Positions 44,361 through 52,710 of a DNA stretch of 64,000 bases are shown piece by piece; positions within the stretch are counted from its first letter, which is position 1, and every line of letters begins with the position of its first letter. Location of the stretch: NCBI GenBank assembly GCA_963737015.1, contig CAVTQZ010000001.1, forward strand, positions 2,418,001 to 2,482,000. Reading direction: 5' to 3'. Source of the DNA: CAVTQZ01 sp963737015 (GTDB taxonomy: Bacteria; Actinomycetota; Acidimicrobiia; Acidimicrobiales; UBA8190). Under the pieces are notes generated by a model. The model searched no databases, was not told the origin of the DNA, and worked only from the letters and a program-made list of their open reading frames with translations. Both the position numbers and the translations under genes were made by a program.

Positions 44361-45665
44361 TCAGTCATACGGACACCCGCCGTCTTTTATGTGTACCAGG
44401 AACTCGTCGCGGAACATCCGGATGCCCGAAGCGATCGGTGAGGGAATGGAGGGTCCGAGCACGCAGATCGTCGTCTGCTGCGGCGGCCAGGACACACCCG
44501 GAGCGATGTTGTCGCAGGCATCCATCAAAAGGTCGAGGTCGCCCTCGCGGCCCCGTCCGTCCTCGATGCGACGCAGGATCTTCTCCAGCCAACCGCTTCC
44601 TTCCCTGCAAGGGGTGCACTGACCGCATGACTCCCGCCAGAAGAAGCGTGTGATCCGCCACGCGGCACGCACCACACAGGTGGAGGAATCCATGACGACG
44701 ACCGATCCCGAACCGAGCATGGAGCCCTGCGCGGCGACTTCATCCTGTCCGAGGGGAAGGTCGACCTGTTCGGGACCGAACCAGGGCGCAGAGGCACCAC
44801 CGGGAATGAAGGCCTTCAAGTCACGCCCGCCGGGTATGCCGCCTCCGAGCGAACGGTCGTAGATGAGGTCCCGGAACGTGGTCTTCACCATCTCGACCTC
44901 GTATACACCGGGACGCTCGACGTGGCCGGACAGTGCGAAGAGCCGCATGCCGGTCGAACGGCCGGCTCCGAGAGCCGTGTAGGTCTCCGACCCGTTGATG
45001 ATGATCCAGGGGAGGTTCGACAGGGTCTCCACGTTGTTGACGACCGTGGGCTCCCCGTAGAGGCCGATCGAGGCCGGGAAGTAGGGCGGCTTGATGCGGG
45101 GAAAGCCGCGCTTGCCCTCCAGGCTCTCCAACAACGCAGTCTCCTCGCCGCAGATGTACGCCCCGGCGCCCGGGTGCACCACGATGTCGAGCGAGAATCC
45201 CGAACCGAAGATGTCGCGTCCGAGCGCCCCGTGCGCGTACGCGTCGTTGACCGCCTGCTGGACGCGCTCGAGGCCGAGAGCGAACTCGCCGCGCACGTAC
45301 AGGAAGACGCGCGCCGCTCCGATTGCGAAGGCGCAGATGATCACGCCTTCGACGAGCTGATGCGGGTCGCGCTCAAGGAGAAGATGGTCCTTGAACGTCG
45401 CCGGCTCGCTCTCGTCGCCGTTGACCACCAGATAAGTGGTGGGGGCCTTGCGGAGCATCGACCACTTGCGGCCCGCCGGGAAACCCGCGCCCCCGCGCCC
45501 GAGGAGGCTCACCGCGTCGACCTCGGCCGCCACGTCCTCGGGATGCATCGACAGGGCCTTGCGCAGGCCTTCGTAGCCGCCCGTCGCGAGGTAGCGCTCG
45601 AGGGTGTGGGAGTCCTCGTGCTCCAAGCGCGACGTGAGGATCCGGGGCCCCTGCGAGACAGCCAT
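44361..45665 (-). CDS. nuoF: NADH-quinone oxidoreductase subunit F (NADH/FMN site)
   Basis: The product has 434 residues. It holds the NADH and FMN site (LLGRGGAGFPAGRKWSML, VVNGDESEPATFKDH, GAGAYICGEETALLESLEG) and one [4Fe-4S] cluster (ESCGQCTPCREGSGW). NADH is oxidised here and electrons pass to NuoE and NuoG. The ATG shares one base with the nuoE stop (TGATG), and all marks are intact, so the complex should accept NADH rather than another donor. Confidence 0.96.
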   Translation of the reverse strand: MAVSQGPRILTSRLEHEDSHTLERYLATGGYEGLRKALSMHPEDVAAEVDAVSLLGRGGAGFPAGRKWSMLRKAPTTYLVVNGDESEPATFKDHLLLERDPHQLVEGVIICAFAIGAARVFLYVRGEFALGLERVQQAVNDAYAHGALGRDIFGSGFSLDIVVHPGAGAYICGEETALLESLEGKRGFPRIKPPYFPASIGLYGEPTVVNNVETLSNLPWIIINGSETYTALGAGRSTGMRLFALSGHVERPGVYEVEMVKTTFRDLIYDRSLGGGIPGGRDLKAFIPGGASAPWFGPEQVDLPLGQDEVAAQGSMLGSGSVVVMDSSTCVVRAAWRITRFFWRESCGQCTPCREGSGWLEKILRRIEDGRGREGDLDLLMDACDNIAPGVSWPPQQTTICVLGPSIPSPIASGIRMFRDEFLVHIKDGGCPYD

Positions 45666-46330
45666 CAGGACCCGCTTCCCTCTGTGCCCGTTCCCCCTTC
45701 ACCCTGTGCGGCGCTCCTCGCCGCCTCGCGCTTCGCGATCTGCTCCGCCATCGCTGCCCGCTCGGCCGCGACGGTCTCGTCGTCGACGCGCAGGCCTCCG
45801 TCACGTCTGATCCTCACGAGGGTGCCGTGGGGAGGGACGTCGTCGCTCAACCTGCCCTCTCTCAGTTCCTCGATCAGGTGGTCGAATCCTTCGCCGGTGA
45901 CGTCACCGAAGAAACGGTGGTTGACCGCCAGGCACGGTGCGCGCCCGCAGTCCGCGATGCACTCGGCATCCTCCAGCGTGAACATGCCGTCGGTTGTGGT
46001 CGATCCCGGTCTTACGCCGAGCACCTGCTCGGCATGTTCGAGCAACTCGTACGCCCCCCTGAGCATGCAGGCGATGTTGGTGCAGATCGAGACCACGTAC
46101 CGGCCGACGGGCTCCGTGTGCAGCATCTCGTAGAACGACGCCGTGCCGACGACCTCGGCAGGGAACAGACCTATGAGCTCCGCGACCTCCTCGACCGCCT
46201 CGGGGCTCAACCACCCGTCCTGCTCCTGAGCGAGATGGCAGACGGGAAGGAGCGCAGAGCGTGGGTGGGGGTACAGCGCGATTACCTCGCGGGCGAGCGC
46301 GACCACCTCGGGCGACAGATGCCCCTTCAC
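45665..46330 (-). CDS. nuoE: NADH-quinone oxidoreductase subunit E ([2Fe-2S])
   Basis: The product has 221 residues from the GTG at 46330, which overlaps the nuoD stop as GTGA. The thioredoxin-like [2Fe-2S] domain has the four ligands in ICTNIACMLRG and ECIADCGRAPCLAVN. The C-terminus has a charged extension with an Ala/Glu-rich helix (ETVAAERAAMAEQIAKREAA). It sits beside NuoF in the NADH module. Confidence 0.94.
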   Translation of the reverse strand: MKGHLSPEVVALAREVIALYPHPRSALLPVCHLAQEQDGWLSPEAVEEVAELIGLFPAEVVGTASFYEMLHTEPVGRYVVSICTNIACMLRGAYELLEHAEQVLGVRPGSTTTDGMFTLEDAECIADCGRAPCLAVNHRFFGDVTGEGFDHLIEELREGRLSDDVPPHGTLVRIRRDGGLRVDDETVAAERAAMAEQIAKREAARSAAQGEGGTGTEGSGS

Positions 46331-47676
46331 CTGTCGACCTCCCCCATGACAGGGTCGACCGACGACGTAGTCGCGATCGCGTCTGCGACGAGACCGCCTC
46401 CGAGCATGATCGGAAGGCTCTGCAGGTTCACGAAGGACGGTGCACGGATGTGCATCCGGTAGGGCTTCGAGGACCCGTCCGAGACGATGTAGCAACCGAT
46501 CTCGCCCCTCGGCGATTCGATCGCCAGGTAGACCTCGCCCTCGGGAACCTTGTAGCCCTCGGTGAAGAGCTTGAAGTGGTGGATGAGGGCTTCCATGGAC
46601 TCGTCGATACGGGCACGCGGAGGAGGAGTGACCTTCTTGTCCTGAACGCGGTAGTCGCCGCCCGGCATCTTCTCCACGACCTGTCTCACGATGCGGATCG
46701 ATTCTCGGACCTCGTTGATGCGGATCGCGTACCGGTCGAAGTTGTCGCCGAAGGTGCCGATGATCACGTCGAAGTTGACGTCCTCGTAGGCCAGGTACGG
46801 CATCGTCCTGCGCAGGTCCCATGCGATTCCGGTCGAGCGCAGGATCGGCCCCGTGGCCGACATCGCCAGTGCCTCTTCCGCCGTGATCGCCCCCACTCCC
46901 TCGGTGCGCTCGCGGAAGATCGGCTGGCCCGTGATGAGCGAGTCGTAGTCGTCGAGTCGGTCACCGATGTTGTCGCAGATGACGGTTACGTCGTCCTCCC
47001 AGCCGTCGGGGAGGTCCGCCGCGATCCCGCCGGGACGTATGAAGTTGTGGTTCATCCGCAATCCGGTGGTCTTTTCGAAGAACGCCAGGATCATCTCGCG
47101 CTCGCGGAAGCCGAAGATCATCATCGTCGTGGAGCCGAGGTCCATGCCGTTCGTCGCCAGCCACATGAGATGCGACGAGATCCGCTGAAGCTCCGCGAGG
47201 AGCATGCGCGCCCAGATGGCCCTGGGTGGTAGCTCGATGCCCAGGAGGGCCTCAGTCGCCAGCGAGAACACGAGCTCGTTCGACAGAGGCGCGAGGTAGT
47301 CCATTCGGGTGACGTTGGTCGCGCCCTGCTGGTAGATGAGCTCCTCGCCGGTCTTCTCCATGCCTGTGTGCAGGTAGCCGATCACCGGCTTCGAGCGAAG
47401 GACGGTCTCGCCGTCGAGCTCCATCATGAGGCGCAGCACGCCGTGGGTGGACGGGTGTTGGGGCCCGAAGTTGATGATCATCGTTTCCTCGTCGGGCTGC
47501 TCGAGGTCCACGACCCCCGAATCGAACTGGCCCTGTGACCCCATCGCTTCGACCGGAGACTCGGGCCGGCGCAGGAAGGATCCGACCTCGCGCCCGAGCT
47601 CCTCCGGGGTGGTCTGCTCGCGCGGCAACAGCTCCTGTGTGCCCTCGGCGGTCTCGAGATAGAGGTCGTCGCTCAT
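46327..47676 (-). CDS. nuoD: NADH-quinone oxidoreductase subunit D
   Basis: The product has 449 residues, the 49-kDa-type subunit derived from NiFe-hydrogenase, forming the quinone site. Signatures are FGPQHPSTHGVLRLMMELDG with the quinone-site His, IGYLHTGMEKTGEE, and YKVPEGEVYLAIESPRGEIG. An N-terminal extension of about 60 residues is acidic. The ATG overlaps the nuoC stop (47673-47676). Confidence 0.96.
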   Translation of the reverse strand: MSDDLYLETAEGTQELLPREQTTPEELGREVGSFLRRPESPVEAMGSQGQFDSGVVDLEQPDEETMIINFGPQHPSTHGVLRLMMELDGETVLRSKPVIGYLHTGMEKTGEELIYQQGATNVTRMDYLAPLSNELVFSLATEALLGIELPPRAIWARMLLAELQRISSHLMWLATNGMDLGSTTMMIFGFREREMILAFFEKTTGLRMNHNFIRPGGIAADLPDGWEDDVTVICDNIGDRLDDYDSLITGQPIFRERTEGVGAITAEEALAMSATGPILRSTGIAWDLRRTMPYLAYEDVNFDVIIGTFGDNFDRYAIRINEVRESIRIVRQVVEKMPGGDYRVQDKKVTPPPRARIDESMEALIHHFKLFTEGYKVPEGEVYLAIESPRGEIGCYIVSDGSSKPYRMHIRAPSFVNLQSLPIMLGGGLVADAIATTSSVDPVMGEVDR

Positions 47677-48152
47677 CGTGGCCCCGGCGCCTCTTTGAAC
47701 TGCACCGGCACACGGCCCACCGCGTAGTCCTTGCGAAGCGGATATCCCTCCCAGTCCTCGGGCATGAGGATCCTCGTGAGGTCGGGATGACCCGTGAAGA
47801 CGATCCCGAACATGTCGTAGACCTCACGCTCCATCGCTTCGGTGCCCGGGTAGAGGTCCCAGAGGCTCTCGACGAGAGGGTCGGGCTCGGGCACCTGCAC
47901 GCGGACGCGCACGCGCCTGCTGTGCGTCAACGACAGAAAGCTCGTCACGACCTCGAAGCGCTCCGGCGCGACGCCGTCGGGGAGGGTCCGTCCGGAATGG
48001 GTCAGGTAGTCGACCGCGGTCAGGTCGACCACCATCTCGAAACCGTCACCGCGCAGTGCATCGGCGAGCTCGTGGTACCTGAAGCGTGGCGCGAACAGGA
48101 GCTCCTCGCCCGTCTTGGAGGTGGCCGGTACGACCTCGGTCGGAACGTTCAA
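47673..48152 (-). CDS. nuoC: NADH-quinone oxidoreductase subunit C
   Basis: The product has 159 residues if it starts at the TTG at 48152, whose TTGA overlaps the nuoB stop in the same style as most junctions in this operon. The ATG at 48197 would add 15 Gly-rich residues overlapping nuoB by 49 bases and is the alternative. The 30-kDa-type signature is EREVYDMFGIVFTGHPDLTRILMP (read as its two halves around the Phe-Gly), then DWEGYPLRKDY. It is a structural subunit of the peripheral arm. Confidence 0.9.
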   Translation of the reverse strand: MNVPTEVVPATSKTGEELLFAPRFRYHELADALRGDGFEMVVDLTAVDYLTHSGRTLPDGVAPERFEVVTSFLSLTHSRRVRVRVQVPEPDPLVESLWDLYPGTEAMEREVYDMFGIVFTGHPDLTRILMPEDWEGYPLRKDYAVGRVPVQFKEAPGPR

Positions 48153-48706
48153 CGCGGCGTCCCCACCCGGACCGCGTCCGGCCGTTCCGCCACCCATCCT
48201 GCTGTCTCTTCGTGGCGCTCGGTATCGGTCGGACGGCGACGGGTGATGGCGCCGGTACGAATCTCCTCGTGCAACGTGAGGATCGAATGGAGCAAGGTCT
48301 CCGGACTCGGCGGGCAGCCCGGCGCATAGACGTCGACGGGGACCACCTGGTCGACGCCTTGGACGATCGCGTAGTTGTTGAACATCCCGCCCGTCGAAGC
48401 GCACACCCCCATGGAGATGACCCACTTCGGCTCCATCATCTGGTCGTAGACCTGGCGGAGAACCGGCGCCATCTTCTGCGACACTCGGCCGGCGACGATC
48501 ATGAGGTCGGCCTGGCGCGGCGAAGCACGGAAGACCTCCATGCCGAATCGGCTGATGTCGAAATCTGCGGTTCCCACCGCCATCATCTCGATCGCGCAAC
48601 AGGCGAGCCCGAAGGTCACCGGCCAGACGCTCGACCTGCGGGCCCACTTGACGACGTCCTCGAGACGGGCCGTGAGGAAATTGTGCTGGAGGTCCTCGAG
48701 CCCCAC
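48149..48706 (-). CDS. nuoB: NADH-quinone oxidoreductase subunit B (cluster N2)
   Basis: The product has 185 residues. The N2 [4Fe-4S] ligands are visible: the tandem Cys in GLACCAIEMMAVG, Cys in SMGVCASTGGMF, and Cys in YAPGCPPSPE. N2 is the last cluster before quinone. The ATG at 48706 is the first family-like start, ten bases after nuoA. Confidence 0.96.
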   Translation of the reverse strand: MGLEDLQHNFLTARLEDVVKWARRSSVWPVTFGLACCAIEMMAVGTADFDISRFGMEVFRASPRQADLMIVAGRVSQKMAPVLRQVYDQMMEPKWVISMGVCASTGGMFNNYAIVQGVDQVVPVDVYAPGCPPSPETLLHSILTLHEEIRTGAITRRRPTDTERHEETAGWVAERPDAVRVGTPR

Positions 48707-48716
48707 AGACGCCTCC

Positions 48717-49172
48717 TCAGGCCGCCTCGTCGCTCGCTGGACCGGGACCGGACGCGACCCTCATGACGGTCGACTCCGTCGTACGCCCGCCGACCGCAGG
48801 GCGCAGACGCTTGGCGGGGCCCCAGTCCAGAGCCCCGTGGCTCACGAGGTAGAGGAACGACACGAACACCACCCCGGCGAACACGAGGATCTCGATCAGC
48901 CCGAACGTGGCGAGTTGCCTGAACACCACCGCCCACGGGTAGAGGAAGACGATCTCTATGTCGAAGATGATGAAGATCATCGCGACGAGGTAGAAGCGCA
49001 CCGGGAACCTCTGGGGAGGATCGCGGTCGGGGACGATGCCGCATTCGTAAGGCGCGACCTTCGCGGAGGTGGGCCGCTTTCGTGGTGCGAGCAAGCTGGA
49101 CGCGAAGAGAGTGAGCGCCGCGAAGACGACGCCCAGCAACAAGAGGACAGCGATGGGCAGATAGTCGTCCAT
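48717..49172 (-). CDS. nuoA: NADH-quinone oxidoreductase subunit A
   Basis: The product has 151 residues and three helices. Signatures are SAKVAPYECGIVPD and RFYLVAMIFIIFDIEIVFLYPWA (shown here only in part of its length), with the conserved loop Cys. ATG at 49172 gives the usual N-terminus. A GTG at 49193 would add seven residues and has AGGAGG only two bases upstream, too close to be ideal. First gene of nuoABCDEFGHIJKLMN. Confidence 0.94.
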   Translation of the reverse strand: MDDYLPIAVLLLLGVVFAALTLFASSLLAPRKRPTSAKVAPYECGIVPDRDPPQRFPVRFYLVAMIFIIFDIEIVFLYPWAVVFRQLATFGLIEILVFAGVVFVSFLYLVSHGALDWGPAKRLRPAVGGRTTESTVMRVASGPGPASDEAA

Positions 49173-49227
49173 GGCTGGATCCGGTTCTACCACGGCCTCC
49201 TCTGCAGAGGCACATCTGGCTACCCCT

Positions 49228-49233
49228 TAGGAT
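49228..49233 (+). promoter_or_regulatory. -10 box of the leaderless reductase gene
   Basis: TAGGAT lies six bases before the GTG at 49240, so transcription would start on the start codon. No ribosome site is present. Confidence 0.45.
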
Positions 49234-49239
49234 TCGGCC

Positions 49240-50595
49240 GTGACCGTGGTCGCCGACCGGGAAACCGAGGTCCACGACGTCCTCGTGATAGGGGGCGGAC
49301 CGGCAGGGGCATCGTGCGCCTACTGGCTGGCCGACGCAGGCTGGGACGTCGTCCTGGTGGAGAAGAAGCGCTTCCCGCGCGAAAAGACATGCGGCGACGG
49401 CCTCACGCCGAGAGCCGTCAGGCAGCTGACCGACATGGGTCTCGCGGGCGCGCTCTCGGGGGCGCATCGGTACGAGGGCCTTCGGGCTTGCGCCTACGGC
49501 ATGACCGTCGAACTGCCGTGGCCCGAGCACCCGTCGTTCCCGCCGCTGGGTTACGTCATCACGCGACACGATCTCGACCAGCTCGTGTCCGAACGCGCGG
49601 AGAAGGCCGGTGCACAGGTCCGCCAGGGGTGCGAGGCGACGAGACCGCTTCTCGACACCTCCGGTGCCGGTGCCGGTGCCGGTGCCAGTGACGTCGGCGG
49701 TGACGGCGCCGGTGACGTCGGCGGTGACGGTGCCGCGGCGAGCCTGCCGCGCTGCACCGGGGCGGTCGTCACAGATCGCGCTTCGGGCATCGAGGCCGAG
49801 GTGCGGGCTCGCTATGTAGTCGTAGCCGACGGCGCGAACTCACGCTTCGGTCGCGCGCTGGGCACCCGACGCGACCGTGGCAGGCCTCTCGGCATGGCGT
49901 TGCGCGGCTACTTCCGTTCCCCGCGTCACGACGACGCGTTCATAGAGTCCCATCTCGACATCCGTGACTCGTCGGGGACGGTCCTTCCGGGATACGGATG
50001 GATCTTTCCGCTGGGCGACGGAAGGGTGAACGCCGGAGTGGGGCTCATGACGGTCGAGGGTCGCTGGCGAGGCGTGAACACCACAAAGCTCATGGACGCC
50101 TTCGTCGCGGGAGCCCCGAGATCGTGGGGGCTGTCGAGCCAGAGCGCGTGCGCGCCACCGACCGGCGGGAAGCTGCCGATGGGCTTCTCCATGAGTCCGC
50201 GCGTCGGACACAACACGCTCGCGATCGGCGACGCGGCCGGATCGATCAATCCGTTCAACGGCGAGGGCATCGCCTACGGCTATGAGACGGGACGGCTCGC
50301 CGCGTTCTGCATCGCGCGAGCTCTCGGCGGCGACGGTGAGCCGGCAATCGCGGACTACGAGCGCGGGCTCCGAGACGCGTACGGCCTCTACTACCAAGTG
50401 GCACGCGACTTCGTGAAGCTGATCAGCAGGCCCCGGCGCATGCAGGCGTGCGTGTACATGGGGATGCACTCGAGAAGCGCCATGGACTTGTTGCTGCGCA
50501 TCATGGCGAACCTGCTTCGTCCTGACGAGGTCGGCCCGGCAGAAGCCGCCTACAAGGCCCTCAGCGCGGTGGCGCTTCTCGGGCCTCGCGACTGA
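49240..50595 (+). CDS. Geranylgeranyl-reductase-family FAD oxidoreductase, candidate menaquinone reductase
   Basis: The product has 451 residues. The FAD motif is VLVIGGGPAGASCAYWLADAG, then KTCGDGLTPRAVRQL (the C-G-x-G-L-x-x-R family motif), VVADGANSRFGRALG and LAIGDAAGSINPFNGEGI. The family saturates isoprenoid chains. In mycobacteria a member (MenJ) reduces one double bond of menaquinone. Placement divergent from nuoA fits a quinone role, but phospholipid or archaeal-type lipids are alternatives. An odd in-frame Gly/Ala/Asp repeat (around residues 143-168) interrupts the middle of the protein. The GTG start lacks a Shine-Dalgarno. Confidence 0.8.
   Translation: MTVVADRETEVHDVLVIGGGPAGASCAYWLADAGWDVVLVEKKRFPREKTCGDGLTPRAVRQLTDMGLAGALSGAHRYEGLRACAYGMTVELPWPEHPSFPPLGYVITRHDLDQLVSERAEKAGAQVRQGCEATRPLLDTSGAGAGAGASDVGGDGAGDVGGDGAAASLPRCTGAVVTDRASGIEAEVRARYVVVADGANSRFGRALGTRRDRGRPLGMALRGYFRSPRHDDAFIESHLDIRDSSGTVLPGYGWIFPLGDGRVNAGVGLMTVEGRWRGVNTTKLMDAFVAGAPRSWGLSSQSACAPPTGGKLPMGFSMSPRVGHNTLAIGDAAGSINPFNGEGIAYGYETGRLAAFCIARALGGDGEPAIADYERGLRDAYGLYYQVARDFVKLISRPRRMQACVYMGMHSRSAMDLLLRIMANLLRPDEVGPAEAAYKALSAVALLGPRD
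49664..49738. repeat. Short-unit repeat inside the reductase gene
   Basis: Tandem ggtgcc units are followed by two copies of an approximately 24-base unit (ggtgacgtcggcggtgacgg). All copies keep frame and encode GAGAGA-SDVGGDGAGDVGGDG. This looks like recent slippage expansion in a surface loop. Confidence 0.7.
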
Positions 50596-50622
50596 CTGCG
50601 CTTTCGCTCTACGGGCTTCGCA

Positions 50623-52272
50623 TCAAGAAGCCGCGGGTGAGAAGCGAACCAGCTCCATCTCCTCGTAGGTGATCCACGAATCGGTCACCTGTTTGTAGGG
50701 GAAGACCTCCGAGGAGACGAGAGCGTGATCCTCGGTGAGCGCGATGTCCAAACCCTCGCACTTGGTCCCGTACGTCTGGTAGCCGGGCGCCCAAACGAGC
50801 CAGACGTCGTGGCCCGAGGCGGCCATTTGCTCGAGGCGGGCGGCGAATTGGCCCGGATTACCGGCGCGGGTGGCCTTCGCGTAGTCGACCCAGTCGACGA
50901 AGGTCGGCGAAGTCCCGCGGGGAAAGGTGATCATCCGGTAGCGACCCGCCGGGACGAGGCGCGAGACCGACGGACCGAGTTGGTCCGGGCAGAACGCGAC
51001 GACGTCCCCCGGTTTGGCCGCGACCTGGAGCGCCGAGGCCACCTGGCCTGCCTGCGTCCTGCTCGTCCATATGTTCGGGACGGCCCCCGCCAGCCCGAAT
51101 GCAACCGTCGCCGCCAGAACCCCGGTCCGGATCCGGCGGTCGGCGAAGACGGAAATTCCGAGTGCCACCAACAACACGAGCGGGATGAGGACCACCGAGG
51201 CGTAGCGCGCCTGAAAGGCGCTCGCGCTCGCATACCCGCCGATGATGGCCGCGGCGAGGGTGCCCGCCATGACCAGGGCGAGCGGACGCCCGGGGGGGCG
51301 CGTGCGCAGATCCAGGTCGACGTGGAACAGACCCCTTGCCAAACCGAAGAGACCGAGCCCTGCGAGGGCGAAGTAGAGCAGCGCGAGCGCGCGGCCCTGA
51401 CTCGTAGCGCCGCCGGCGAACGAGGTGATCGCGTTCACCATCGCCGCGAAGCTCGCCGGGGTCGCCCACGGGGTGCCGGTGTGGCGGGACTGGAAGACGA
51501 AAGTCGGAAGCCACGGAAGAAAAGTGAGAAATCCGATCACAAGAGCGACCGCGCACGCCCGCGCCCCGCGCCGTCCGCTCTGCGGGCCGCGCCATGCCTG
51601 GAAGACCAGCCACAACAAGGTGACCCCCACGAGATAGATCGACCAGTAGTGGCTGTAGAGGAGGAGGCCCGAGAGGACGGCGAGTGCCCCGAGATTCCAG
51701 AGGGTCGGTCGCCGAACGCCTCTCTGGATCGCCACGATGCCCGCAGCTGTGAGGAAGATCACCAGCGCGTACATGCGGTTCTCGGTGGCATAGCGGACTG
51801 CGAACGGTGAGCTCGCGACGATGACGAGAACCGAAGCTGCGACCCTGCGCCCACCGAGGTTCCGCCCTGCGATCCAGACGAACGGCAGCGTGGCGCAGCT
51901 GAGCACCCCGGACAGCGCGCGCACCGCCCCGTCGGACGTGCCGAACGCCCCCATCCAGAAGTGGAGAAGGACGTAATAAAGAGGTGGGGCGCCGTCTCTG
52001 CGCAAAGCCCCGTGCAACTGGCTCAACGGCAGGCGCGCGATGTTGACGGTGAGCGCCTCGTCGAGCCACATGTCCGACTTAGCGAGGAAGCGGAGCACGA
52101 GACCCGCCACAACGACGGCGACGGCCGCAACGACGAGAGCGCTGAACCAGCGGTCGGGGCCCGGTGCAGCGGTCGCGACCGCCGGAGCCGGCCTCTCGTC
52201 CACCCCGGGGGGCGTTGCCTCCACGGGGGTACCTACCTGCACGGCAGCGCCCTTGTCCGTGAGAGACGTCAC
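50623..52272 (-). CDS. GT39/PMT-like membrane glycosyltransferase
   Basis: The product has 549 residues from the GTG at 52272. The first helix (ALVVAAVAVVVAGLVLRFLA) is followed by the catalytic loop SDMWLDEALTVNIARLPL, with the Asp-Glu pair typical of dolichyl- or polyprenyl-phosphate-sugar glycosyltransferases (ArnT/PMT-like). About eleven helices follow (YYVLLHFWMGAFG, ATENRMYALVIFLTAAG), then a C-terminal extracytoplasmic domain. It likely moves a lipid-linked sugar onto a surface acceptor. Leaderless start: -10 TACGAT lies seven bases before the GTG; a longer frame upstream reads through the promoter and is not used. Confidence 0.75.
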   Translation of the reverse strand: MTSLTDKGAAVQVGTPVEATPPGVDERPAPAVATAAPGPDRWFSALVVAAVAVVVAGLVLRFLAKSDMWLDEALTVNIARLPLSQLHGALRRDGAPPLYYVLLHFWMGAFGTSDGAVRALSGVLSCATLPFVWIAGRNLGGRRVAASVLVIVASSPFAVRYATENRMYALVIFLTAAGIVAIQRGVRRPTLWNLGALAVLSGLLLYSHYWSIYLVGVTLLWLVFQAWRGPQSGRRGARACAVALVIGFLTFLPWLPTFVFQSRHTGTPWATPASFAAMVNAITSFAGGATSQGRALALLYFALAGLGLFGLARGLFHVDLDLRTRPPGRPLALVMAGTLAAAIIGGYASASAFQARYASVVLIPLVLLVALGISVFADRRIRTGVLAATVAFGLAGAVPNIWTSRTQAGQVASALQVAAKPGDVVAFCPDQLGPSVSRLVPAGRYRMITFPRGTSPTFVDWVDYAKATRAGNPGQFAARLEQMAASGHDVWLVWAPGYQTYGTKCEGLDIALTEDHALVSSEVFPYKQVTDSWITYEEMELVRFSPAAS

Positions 52273-52279
52273 CGGACCG

Positions 52280-52285
52280 ATCGTA
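52280..52285 (-). promoter_or_regulatory. -10 box of the GT39-like gene
   Basis: TACGAT on the minus strand is followed by seven bases and the GTG at 52272; no ribosome site is present. Confidence 0.45.
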
Positions 52286-52385
52286 ACGAAGGTCCGGTCC
52301 GATCTTGTGGCCACTGCGGGCCGCCGCCGGAGCATGGACACGGCTCCCCCCGCGCAGCGCATACCATGGGCGCACCAGAGAAAGG

Positions 52386-52461
52386 AGGTGGTCCAACTGA
52401 ACGATTATCAAGCTGGGACCCTGGAGGTGGCTGGCCGCTGAGGCGGCTCGTTGGACCACCT
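52386..52461 (+). promoter_or_regulatory. Long-range stem sequestering the Shine-Dalgarno
   Basis: A perfect 12-base inverted repeat (52386-52397 with 52450-52461) encloses a 52-base loop that contains a candidate 14-codon reading frame and a small internal stem (GCCGC/GCGGC). The 3' arm itself resembles the 16S rRNA 3' end. Ribosomes translating the loop would open the stem. Confidence 0.5.
52397..52441 (+). CDS. Candidate 14-codon leader peptide
   Basis: CTG AAC GAT ... CGC TGA encodes LNDYQAGTLEVAGR (first residue would be fMet). The GGAGG core ends eight bases before the CTG, ideal spacing, and the Shine-Dalgarno is exceptionally long. CTG is a rare start, so this is only a candidate. 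A 40-codon frame from ATG 52366 also crosses the element, but its ATG overlaps the proposed -10 box. Confidence 0.3.
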   Translation: MNDYQAGTLEVAGR

Positions 52462-52557
52462 GGCGAATACCAACCAGACACCCGCTGATCGCTCCAGCCG
52501 GGAGCCGGTCCCACCCGCAGCAGTACAGAGCGTCAGTGCCTTTCCAACAAAAACTTT

Positions 52558-52586
52558 GCCGCGGGGCGCCATCGGCGCCCCGCGGC
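52558..52586. terminator. Strong GC hairpin, likely terminator
   Basis: A perfect 13-base stem (GCCGCGGGGCGCC/GGCGCCCCGCGGC) encloses a three-base loop. On the plus strand no T tract follows. On the minus strand the hairpin is followed by AAAGTTTTTG, so it could act in both directions. It bounds the candidate RNA and insulates the GT4 gene. Confidence 0.6.
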
Positions 52587-52710
52587 GCGTCAATCCACGT
52601 GTCGTTAGCCCTCTCCTCTGCCCCAGCCGCTCCCGTCCCCTTCTCTGTCCGGTTTCCGCCGCAGTGAACGGAGCTTCCCGAGCGCGCCACCCGAGAGCGA
52701 AGCGATCGCC

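Larger units (their letters stand above)
52362..52586 (+). ncRNA. Candidate structured RNA / leader element with extended anti-16S Shine-Dalgarno
   Basis: This is the main content of the 438-base gap between the divergent GT39-like and GT4 genes. A -10-like TACCAT (52362-52367) is followed by AGAAAGGAGGTGGTCCA (52379-52395), complementary over about 17 bases, with one G-U pair, to the conserved 3' end of 16S rRNA. Its distal part, AGGTGGTCCAAC (52386-52397), is a perfect 12-base inverted repeat with GTTGGACCACCT (52450-52461), so the RNA can hide its own ribosome site. A very strong hairpin closes the element at 52558-52586. The middle is lower in GC than the surroundings. I cannot name a known RNA family. 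From 52587 to 52710 I see nothing else. Confidence 0.5.

Noticed and set aside
52366..52488. A 40-codon frame starting at ATG 52366.
   Set aside because: The ATG overlaps the proposed -10 box and the ribosome site lies inside the frame; the shorter 14-codon frame fits the signals better.
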